From NCBI GenBank assembly GCA_964511405.1, contig CAZEFK010000214.1, forward strand, positions 1 through 12,122: a stretch of 12,122 nt of DNA, read 5' to 3'. The notes under the pieces were generated by a model. It was not told where the DNA came from and searched no databases. It saw only the letters and a program-made list of their open reading frames with translations. How positions within the stretch are numbered: position 1 is the first letter of the stretch; each line of letters opens with the position of its first letter. This document shows positions 1 through 5,280 of the stretch, in pieces. This stretch comes from CAZEFK01 sp964511405 (lineage in GTDB: Bacteria > Pseudomonadota > Alphaproteobacteria > Elsterales > Elsteraceae). A program made the translations under genes and the position numbers.

Positions 1-492
1 GGCGGCGGCTCCAACGCCATGGGGCTGTATCACCCGTTCCTCGACGATCCCGGCGTCCAGATCGTCGCCGTCGAGGCCGCCGGCGACGGCCTCGACACCG
101 ACCGCCATGCCGCCGCGATCACCGGCGGCCGGCCCGGCGTGCTGCACGGCAACCGCACCTACCTGCTGCAGGACGGCGACGGCCAGATCCAGGACGCCCA
201 TTCGATCTCGGCCGGCCTGGACTATCCCGGCATCGGGCCGGAGCATGCCTGGCTGCACGATGTCGGCCGCATCCTGGTTCGCACACTCCCCGTTCGCGAG
301 GCGCTGGTTGCGTTCCAGCTGTGCAGCCGGCTGGAGGGCATCATACCGGCGCTGGAGCCGAGCCACGCCCTGGCCGAGGTCGCGAAGATCGCGCCCAAGC
401 TGCCGCGCGAGCACCTGATCGTCGTCAACCTGTCGGGCCGCGGCGACAAGGACGTGTTCGCCGTGGCGCACCATTTGGGAGTCGAGCTGTGA
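1..492 (+). CDS. trpB: Tryptophan synthase beta subunit, C-terminal part (5' end outside window)
   Basis: This is the last 163 codons of TrpB, the PLP enzyme that condenses indole with L-serine to give L-tryptophan in the cytoplasmic alpha2beta2 complex. The frame is open from base 1, so the gene begins upstream of the window. Family landmarks are visible: the GGGSNA phosphate-binding loop at the very start, SISAGLDYPG, the RLEGIIPALE segment holding the conserved Glu, and VNLSGRGDKD holding the Ser that contacts the PLP ring nitrogen. The stop TGA (490-492) overlaps the trpA start GTG (489-491), a GTGA overlap that indicates translational coupling. One oddity is the segment at about 268-309, which reads GRILVRTLPVREAL where TrpB usually reads roughly GRx(D/E)YVSxTDxEAL. 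Its length is unchanged, so it is a run of substitutions and not a simple frameshift. Confidence 0.97.
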   Translation, partial: GGGSNAMGLYHPFLDDPGVQIVAVEAAGDGLDTDRHAAAITGGRPGVLHGNRTYLLQDGDGQIQDAHSISAGLDYPGIGPEHAWLHDVGRILVRTLPVREALVAFQLCSRLEGIIPALEPSHALAEVAKIAPKLPREHLIVVNLSGRGDKDVFAVAHHLGVEL

Positions 493-1316
493 GCACCCGC
501 ATCGAGCGCCGCTTCGCGGCCTTGCAGGCGGCCGGCCGCGCCGGCCTGGTCGCCTTCGTCACCGCGGGCGATCCCGATGGGGCGACGGCCGACGCCATCC
601 TGGCCGGCCTGCCCGAGGCCGGCGCCGACCTGATCGAGCTGGGCATGCCGTTCAGCGATCCCATGGCCGACGGCCCGGCGATCCAGGCGTCGTCGCTGCG
701 CGCCCTCAAGTCGGGCGCCAGCCTGCGTGCGACCTTGGAGCAGGTGCGCCGGTTCCGCCGCCAGGACGACGACACGCCGCTGATCCTCATGGGCTATTTC
801 AACCCGATCCACAGCTACGGGCCGCAGGCCTTCGTGGCTGACGCCAAGGCCGCCGGGGTCGACGGCCTGATCGTGGTCGACCTGCCGCCCGAGGAGGATC
901 CGGAGCTGTGCCTGCCGGCGCGCGCCGCCGGCCTCGACTTCATCCGCCTGGCGACGCCGACCACCGACGAGCGCCGGCTGCCGGCCGTGCTGCGCAACAG
1001 CTCGGGCTTCCTCTACTACGTGTCGATGACCGGCATCACCGGCGTCGGCGCGCCCGACCTGGCGCAGGTCGCCGGGCGGGTCGGGACGCTGCGCGCCAAG
1101 GCTGGCCTGCCGGTTGCCGTCGGCTTTGGCATCCGCAGTGCCGAGCAGGCTGGTGCGGTCGCGGCCTTCGCCGACGCGGTGGTGGTGGGCTCGGCCCTGG
1201 TCGAGCAGGTGGCCAATGCTCCGGACGGACCGGCGGCGGTGGCCGGCGTACTGGGGCTGGTGCGCAGCTTGGCGGCGGGCGTGCGCTCGGCGCGCCGGAC
1301 TGTGGCCGCCGGCTGA
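489..1316 (+). CDS. trpA: Tryptophan synthase alpha subunit
   Basis: TrpA (275 aa) cleaves indole-3-glycerol phosphate to indole and glyceraldehyde 3-phosphate and passes indole to TrpB through the complex tunnel. The start is the GTG at 489, which overlaps the trpB stop and gives MSTRIERRF, a typical TrpA N-terminus. Upstream in-frame starts would lie inside trpB. The two catalytic acids are present: Glu50 in LIELGMPFSDP and Asp61 in DPMADGP, equivalent to Salmonella E49 and D60. The phosphate-binding GFGIRSAEQA motif follows near the C-terminus. Length is normal, so the gene looks intact and functional. Codons 159 to the stop lie inside the 450-bp block repeated at 3330-3779. In many alphaproteobacteria accD and folC follow trpA; here an ABC solute-binding protein gene does. 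Confidence 0.97.
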   Translation: MSTRIERRFAALQAAGRAGLVAFVTAGDPDGATADAILAGLPEAGADLIELGMPFSDPMADGPAIQASSLRALKSGASLRATLEQVRRFRRQDDDTPLILMGYFNPIHSYGPQAFVADAKAAGVDGLIVVDLPPEEDPELCLPARAAGLDFIRLATPTTDERRLPAVLRNSSGFLYYVSMTGITGVGAPDLAQVAGRVGTLRAKAGLPVAVGFGIRSAEQAGAVAAFADAVVVGSALVEQVANAPDGPAAVAGVLGLVRSLAAGVRSARRTVAAG

Positions 1317-1410
1317 TCGTCCGACCACTGACGACTGGACAGGGGCCGCCGCCCGCGCCGATGCTGGACACCGTCCGGCATCGGAGGCGGCCCCTATGCG
1401 CGCAATCGGA
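961..1410 (+). repeat. 450-bp direct repeat, copy 1
   Basis: By eye this block is identical, base for base, to 3330-3779 (constant offset 2,369). It covers trpA codons 159 to the stop, the intergenic hairpin, the ribosome binding site, and the first 15 bases of the SBP gene. Identity breaks at 960/3329 (a versus c) on the left and at 1411/3780 (t versus c) on the right. Copy 1 continues leftward into the complete trpA. To the right it runs into an SBP remnant that does not follow copy 2. Confidence 0.97.
1341..1395 (+). promoter_or_regulatory. Large stem-loop covering the SBP ribosome binding site, copy 1
   Basis: An outer perfect 10-bp inverted repeat, AGGGGCCGCC (1341-1350) and GGCGGCCCCT (1386-1395), encloses an inner stem at 1358-1384. 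The inner stem pairs CCGATGC-T-GGAC with GTCC-G-GCATCGG around an ACC loop, 12 pairs with one G-U. The start codon ATG (1396) follows immediately. The Shine-Dalgarno GGAGG (1383-1387) is split between the inner and outer 3' arms, so it would be occluded. No U tract follows, so this is not a classical terminator. A role in restraining SBP translation within the trp transcript is my inference. In this copy the downstream gene is a remnant. Confidence 0.6.
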
Positions 1411-1582
1411 TCCGGCCGAGCGCGCCCGGCATTACGCCGAGGTCACCGAGCGCTACCTGGACGCCCGGCCGCAGATCTATCTCTACAACTTCAGCTAGAT
1501 CTGGGCGGTCAGTGCCAAGCTCCAGGGCTTCGTGCCCTATCCCGACGGCCTGATCCGCCTGCGCGGGGTGACGCTGCGCTAA
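1396..1582 (+). pseudogene. Remnant of an SBP gene: start codons fused to a diverged 3' end
   Basis: The first 15 bases (1396-1410) equal the start of the full SBP gene at 3765. From 1411 the sequence jumps to a match for 5087-5258, the last 57 codons of that gene. Over 172 aligned bases I count 14 differences, about 92% identity. The two parts are joined out of frame, so no chimeric SBP can be made from the ATG. In the ancestral frame (GAT at 1409) the codon for Trp470 is TAG (1496-1498). A TAA (1580-1582) stands where the full gene ends with TGA, and similarity stops there. Several differences are silent and others give conservative changes (I for L), so this part probably evolved as a coding copy before it decayed. 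It is too diverged to be a product of the event that made the identical 450-bp repeat, unless that repeat was later homogenised. Confidence 0.85.
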
Positions 1583-1628
1583 ATATCAGGCACAAAAGGC
1601 GGATAGGAGATTGGGCCGGATCGTCGTG

Positions 1629-2129
1629 ATGGCCGACCGCTTGCTTGCCGGATCCGATCGTGCCGAGGCTTTGTCGCGTGCTTATGTTCAGGCGATCGCC
1701 GCGGGCGCGGGCTACGTTGTCGCAATGATGGATTTCGACCGGGACGGTGTCGACCTGCAGATCCATGCCGGTGGTGCGATGCGGCCGGCCCTTGGGCTGC
1801 AGCTCAAGGCAACCGGGAATCTGGGAGAGGTTGCGCAGGGCGCCTTCCGCTTTCCGCTCAAGCGCCGCAACTACGACATGTTGCGGATCCCGACGCAGAC
1901 GCCGCGGTTGCTCATCGTCCTCGACCTTCCGAAGGATGAGGCGGACTGGTTGCAGGTGACCGCGGAACAGATGGTTCTGAGGCGTTGCGCGTATTGGGTT
2001 TCCTTGAACGGGCTGCCGGATACAGACAACAAGGAGAGCGTCACGGTCGATGTTCCGATCGCCCAACGCTTTGATGTCGACGCGTTGCGTGCCTTGATGG
2101 GGCAGTCCAGGACAGGAACGATCCGATGA
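1629..2129 (+). CDS. DUF4365-like protein, possible PD-(D/E)xK-type nuclease fold
   Basis: The protein is 166 aa, soluble, with no signal peptide or membrane segment. From memory of the family its pattern fits DUF4365 proteins: an N-terminal helix with a conserved Glu (Glu13 in EALSRAYVQAIA), then DRDGVDLQI with Asp42, then LGLQLKAT with Gln58 and Lys60. Further C-terminal come KRRNYDMLR and PRLLIVLDLP. Asp42 plus Gln58-x-Lys60 resembles the D...(E/Q)xK catalytic core of restriction-endonuclease-like folds; the nuclease role is inference. I chose ATG 1629. A TTG at 1611 would add six residues, but the best Shine-Dalgarno (AGGAG, 1605-1609) is too close to that start and rather far from this one. 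The stop overlaps the next gene's start (ATGA), so the two are probably made together. GC and codon use differ somewhat from the host genes. Confidence 0.75.
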   Translation: MADRLLAGSDRAEALSRAYVQAIAAGAGYVVAMMDFDRDGVDLQIHAGGAMRPALGLQLKATGNLGEVAQGAFRFPLKRRNYDMLRIPTQTPRLLIVLDLPKDEADWLQVTAEQMVLRRCAYWVSLNGLPDTDNKESVTVDVPIAQRFDVDALRALMGQSRTGTIR

Positions 2130-3274
2130 GAGCGGCAATTCTCGATGCCGAGTCGCTGCGCGCAGTGTCGCCCACCGCGCTTGCCGCCTATGCCCGCGGG
2201 GAGGGATGGCGCAAGGCAGAAGGATACGGCGCGCATGCGGATGTTTATGGCGCGCCGGGAAAGCCCGAGATCGTGGTGCCGCGCACCGACCGGCTTGGCG
2301 ACTATCCGACGGTGGTGGCCAAGCTCATCGGCATCTTTGCGATGGACGCCGGGCGGGACGAGTTGGCGACCTACCGGGACCTGATCGGCGCCGATCGCGA
2401 CGTCGTGCGAGTTCGGGCCGCGGGTGCGGACGATGACGGGGCGGTGCCGATTGATGCTGGGGTCGAGATCGTGTCCCAGGCTCGACAGCTCCTGCTCGCG
2501 GCAGCATGTGCCGCGCGGTCGCCGCAGGCCTTGTACCGGGCCGGGGCCAATCGGGAGGCCAGCGACTACATGCGGCGGGTCAAGTTGGGGCAAACCGAGC
2601 AGGGGAGCTTCGTGGTCACCCTGCTGGCGCCGGTTCCGCCGCTGCTGCAACCGCAGCTCGATCCGGCCTGGGATGGGTTCGACGACGAGCCCTTCGAGCG
2701 CCAGGTGACCCGGCGCCTCGTCGGAGCGCTGCAGGCGTCGCGCCATGCCGTCGAGCTGACGGCGTCAGGAGAGGGCGCGGGCGCCTTCGAGACTGCGATC
2801 GGCGCCGGGGTCAGCGCCAACCTCTGTGAGGCCGTCGCGGGGCTGATCGAGCCTTCCGGCGACTTGGACATCAGCGTGACGTGGGCACGCACGCGGCCGA
2901 CGCCCGACGTCCAGAGCCGGATTGCGTTCTCCGCGGGCGATGCCGAGATCCTCAGGGAGGCGGCACGGACGTTCCGGGCGCGCCATCCGAGGCCGGACGT
3001 CTCGCTTTACGGCACGGTCCATCAGCTCAGGCGCGATCAGGACGAGATCGATGGGCTGGTCACGCTGAAAGCAATCATGGACGGGCGCCAGCAGTCCGTC
3101 AGGGCCGTGCTCGACCAAGCCAACTACAGCATTGCCGTTCGGGCGCATGAAGCCAAGGCGCTGGTCATGGTCAAGGGCGACCTCGAACGGATCGGACAAC
3201 GCTGGCAGATGGTCAATGCCAGCGTCACCGAGCTGGGCGGCGACGACGGGTCGGACGAGCGTCCCGCCGAGTAG
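2126..3274 (+). CDS. Conserved hypothetical protein, partner of the DUF4365-like protein
   Basis: The product is 382 aa with no signal peptide, membrane helix or recognised catalytic motif. I do not assign a function. The start ATG (2126) overlaps the preceding stop as ATGA, and AGGA at 2114-2117 gives a ribosome binding site eight bases upstream. Features visible are an N-terminal segment rich in aromatic and charged residues (EGYGAHADVYG, EIVVPRTDRLGDY), helical stretches in the middle (EPFERQVTRRLVGALQ), a segment around residue 250 reading LDISVTWARTRPTP, and a more strand-rich C-terminal part (VTLKAIMDGRQQSVRAVLD) ending in an acidic tail. The clean reading frame, coupling and good start argue that the gene is real and intact. 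With its partner it could form a toxin-like, nuclease-regulating or phage-defence pair, but that rests on context only. Confidence 0.8.
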   Translation: MRAAILDAESLRAVSPTALAAYARGEGWRKAEGYGAHADVYGAPGKPEIVVPRTDRLGDYPTVVAKLIGIFAMDAGRDELATYRDLIGADRDVVRVRAAGADDDGAVPIDAGVEIVSQARQLLLAAACAARSPQALYRAGANREASDYMRRVKLGQTEQGSFVVTLLAPVPPLLQPQLDPAWDGFDDEPFERQVTRRLVGALQASRHAVELTASGEGAGAFETAIGAGVSANLCEAVAGLIEPSGDLDISVTWARTRPTPDVQSRIAFSAGDAEILREAARTFRARHPRPDVSLYGTVHQLRRDQDEIDGLVTLKAIMDGRQQSVRAVLDQANYSIAVRAHEAKALVMVKGDLERIGQRWQMVNASVTELGGDDGSDERPAE

Positions 3275-3329
3275 GTTCGAGGGAGGCGATGGAATCTGTC
3301 CATCTGAAGCCCGCCAGAGAAGGTGCGCC
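3275..3329 (+). other. Cassette tail with small inverted repeat and possible truncated gene start
   Basis: This is a short tail between the cassette's second stop and the second 450-bp copy. It holds GATGGA (3288-3293) and TCCATC (3299-3304), a 6-bp perfect inverted repeat with a 5-base loop and no T tract. An ATG at 3289 lies two bases after GAGGGAGG and opens a frame reading MESVHLKPAREGA before running into the trpA repeat in a non-TrpA frame. It may be the cut-off start of a third cassette gene, or chance. Confidence 0.35.
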
Positions 3330-3685
3330 CCACCGACGAGCGCCGGCTGCCGGCCGTGCTGCGCAACAGCTCGGGCTTCCTCTACTACGTGTCGATGACC
3401 GGCATCACCGGCGTCGGCGCGCCCGACCTGGCGCAGGTCGCCGGGCGGGTCGGGACGCTGCGCGCCAAGGCTGGCCTGCCGGTTGCCGTCGGCTTTGGCA
3501 TCCGCAGTGCCGAGCAGGCTGGTGCGGTCGCGGCCTTCGCCGACGCGGTGGTGGTGGGCTCGGCCCTGGTCGAGCAGGTGGCCAATGCTCCGGACGGACC
3601 GGCGGCGGTGGCCGGCGTACTGGGGCTGGTGCGCAGCTTGGCGGCGGGCGTGCGCTCGGCGCGCCGGACTGTGGCCGCCGGCTGA
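3323..3685 (+). pseudogene. Truncated trpA duplicate (C-terminal 117 codons)
   Basis: Codons 159 to the stop of trpA are repeated here without visible change, including the GFGIRSAEQA phosphate-binding motif. The catalytic Glu50 and Asp61 half of the barrel is missing. The frame is open from a GTG at 3323, which would give MRPTDERRLP and a 120-aa product, but only a weak purine run precedes it. A barrel fragment without the active-site acids cannot be a working TrpA. The absence of any decay relative to the complete gene points to a recent duplication or gene conversion. Confidence 0.9.
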
Positions 3686-3779
3686 TCGTCCGACCACTGA
3701 CGACTGGACAGGGGCCGCCGCCCGCGCCGATGCTGGACACCGTCCGGCATCGGAGGCGGCCCCTATGCGCGCAATCGGA
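3330..3779 (+). repeat. 450-bp direct repeat, copy 2
   Basis: This is the partner of 961-1410. It starts inside the truncated trpA and continues rightward into the full-length SBP gene, so copy 1 keeps the native left context and copy 2 the native right context. A crossover between the copies would remove 2,369 bp and leave one intact trpA and one intact SBP gene in their inferred ancestral arrangement. Confidence 0.97.
3710..3764 (+). promoter_or_regulatory. Large stem-loop covering the SBP ribosome binding site, copy 2
   Basis: The structure is the same as at 1341-1395. The outer arms are 3710-3719 and 3755-3764, the inner hairpin is 3727-3753, and the Shine-Dalgarno GGAGG is at 3752-3756 within the paired arms. 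Here the ATG at 3765 opens the intact solute-binding protein gene, so any control exerted by the fold would act in this copy. The fold is read from base pairing by eye; no energy was computed. Confidence 0.6.
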
Positions 3780-5258
3780 CTGATGCTGCTGCTGGCGGCG
3801 GGGCTCGCGGCCCCGGCGTCGGCGGCGACCCTGCGGATCGGGATCCAGGAGGACCCCGAGGCCATGGACCCGATGGTCGGGACCAGCTTCGTCGGCCGGG
3901 TCATCTATGCCGGCCTGTGCGACAAGCTGATCGACGTGGCGCCCGACTTGAGCTTCGTGCCGCAGCTCGCCACCGGCTGGTCGTGGAGCGCCGACGCCCG
4001 GGCGCTGACCCTGACGCTCCGGCCTGATGTGGTCTTCCATGACGGCACGGCCTTCGACGCCGCCGCGGTCAAGGCCAACATCGAGCGCTACAAGACCACG
4101 CCCGGGTCGATGCGCAAGGGCGAGCTGGCACCGGTCCAGGCGGTCGAGGTCGTCGATCCGAGGACGGTGCGCATCCAGCTGTCCGAGCCCTATGCGCCGC
4201 TCCTGGCGGTGCTGGCCGACCGTTCGGGCATGATGGTCTCGCCCAAGGCCATGGCCGATCCGCAGTTCGCGCAGCATCCGGTGTGCGCCGGGCCGTTCGC
4301 CTGGGTCGAGCGGCGGGCCAACGAGCGCATCGTGCTCAAGCGCTTCGACCGCTACTGGGACCCTGATGCGGTCAAGCTGGACGAGATCGACTACCTGCCG
4401 ATCGCCGATCCGTCGGTGCGGCTCGTGAACCTGCAAAGCGGTGCCCTCGACATCGTCGAGCGGCTGAACCCGACCGACGTGGCCAAGGCCCGCGCCGACA
4501 GCCGCCTGCGGGTGCTGGAGACCACGGCGCTCGGCTATTATCTGGTCTCGATCAACCTCAATCACGGCCCGCGGTCGGAAACGCCGCTGGGCCGGGATCT
4601 GCGGGTGCGCGAGGCGCTGGAGCTGGCGATCGACCGCAATGCCCTCAACCAAGTGGTGTTCGACGGCCGGTTCGCGCCGACCAACCAGCCCCAAGCCGTG
4701 GGCAGCCCGTATTATGACGCGGCGCGGCCGATGCCCCAGCGCGATGTCGCCAAGGCCAAGGCGCTGCTGGCGGCGGCCGGCCACCCCCATGTCGCGTTCA
4801 CGTTCTCGGTCGGCAACACCCCGACCGGCCTGCAGGTCGCCCAGGTGCTGCAGTCGATGGTCGCCGAGGCCGGCTTCGACATGAAGATCGAGGCGATGGA
4901 GCCGGTGACCGTGACGGCCAACGCCGAGAAGGGCGACTACGAGATGGCGTTCGCGATCTGGAGCGGGCGCGTCGACCCCGACCAGAACCTGTCGATGTGG
5001 GCCGCCTGCAACGGCTTCCTGAACTGGGGCCGGTACTGCGATCCTGAGGTCGACGCGGCGCTGCGCCAGGCGCGCGTCGTGACCGATCCGGCCGAACGCG
5101 CCCGGCATTACGCCGACGCTGCCGAGCGCTACCTGGACGCCCGGCCGCAGCTCTATCTCTACAACTTCAGCTGGATCTGGGCGGTCAGCGCCAAGCTCCG
5201 GGGCTTCGTGCCCTACCCCGACGGCCTGATCCGCCTGCGCGGGGTGGCGCTGCCGTGA
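3765..5258 (+). CDS. ABC transporter solute-binding protein, family 5 (peptide/nickel type)
   Basis: This 497-aa exported protein binds a small ligand, typically oligopeptides or nickel-type cargo in this family, and delivers it to an inner-membrane ABC permease. The start ATG at 3765 has GGAGG eight bases upstream and gives a signal peptide (MRAIGLMLLLAAGLAAPASAA, cleavage near ASA-A; no lipobox Cys). The mature part opens with TLRIGIQEDPEAMDPM, followed by LATGWSWSADARALTLTLR and DVVFHDGTAFDAAAVKANIE, both classic for SBP_bac_5. Later come NLNHGPRSETPLGRDLRVREAL and FAIWSGRVDPDQNLS. Length is normal. No permease or ATPase gene is adjacent: upstream is the trp operon plus cassette, downstream a convergent pump gene 22 bp away. 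It is therefore an orphan SBP whose ligand cannot be read from the sequence. A diverged 3' fragment of a close homologue lies at 1411-1582. Confidence 0.93.
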   Translation: MRAIGLMLLLAAGLAAPASAATLRIGIQEDPEAMDPMVGTSFVGRVIYAGLCDKLIDVAPDLSFVPQLATGWSWSADARALTLTLRPDVVFHDGTAFDAAAVKANIERYKTTPGSMRKGELAPVQAVEVVDPRTVRIQLSEPYAPLLAVLADRSGMMVSPKAMADPQFAQHPVCAGPFAWVERRANERIVLKRFDRYWDPDAVKLDEIDYLPIADPSVRLVNLQSGALDIVERLNPTDVAKARADSRLRVLETTALGYYLVSINLNHGPRSETPLGRDLRVREALELAIDRNALNQVVFDGRFAPTNQPQAVGSPYYDAARPMPQRDVAKAKALLAAAGHPHVAFTFSVGNTPTGLQVAQVLQSMVAEAGFDMKIEAMEPVTVTANAEKGDYEMAFAIWSGRVDPDQNLSMWAACNGFLNWGRYCDPEVDAALRQARVVTDPAERARHYADAAERYLDARPQLYLYNFSWIWAVSAKLRGFVPYPDGLIRLRGVALP

Positions 5259-5280
5259 TCGGACGAGGGCTGCCGCCCGC

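Larger units (their letters stand above)
1411..3329 (+). other. Inserted segment between the 450-bp repeats (accessory cassette)
   Basis: These 1,919 bases separate the repeat copies and are absent from the reconstructed trpA-SBP junction. They contain the SBP 3' remnant, two overlapping genes of apparent accessory type, and a short tail (3275-3329). I see no transposase, integrase, IS-type terminal inverted repeats or tRNA, so no standard mobile element explains it. The flanking 450-bp homology fits integration of a circle by a single crossover, or a tandem duplication followed by deletions. Base composition in the first cassette gene is lower in GC than the neighbours (58-65% in two counted lines against 70% in a counted line of the SBP gene). 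Confidence 0.6.

Noticed and set aside
1341..1395. Rho-independent terminator after trpA
   Set aside because: The stem-loop is strong but is followed by ATG and GC-rich coding sequence with no U tract; it fits leader control better.
1408..1413. GGATCC at the remnant junction as a cloning or ligation artefact
   Set aside because: Neither parental sequence (TCGGACTG and CCGATCCG) has GGATCC; the site arises by chance at the junction.
961..3779. Composite transposon or IS element bounded by the direct repeats
   Set aside because: The repeats consist of trpA and SBP sequence, there are no terminal inverted repeats and no transposase, so they are duplicated host DNA.
2765..3904. 379-codon minus-strand frame spanning the cassette, repeat and SBP start
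   Set aside because: It only exists because of the reverse-complement composition of the real genes. It shares its middle with a shadow frame in copy 1 of the repeat.
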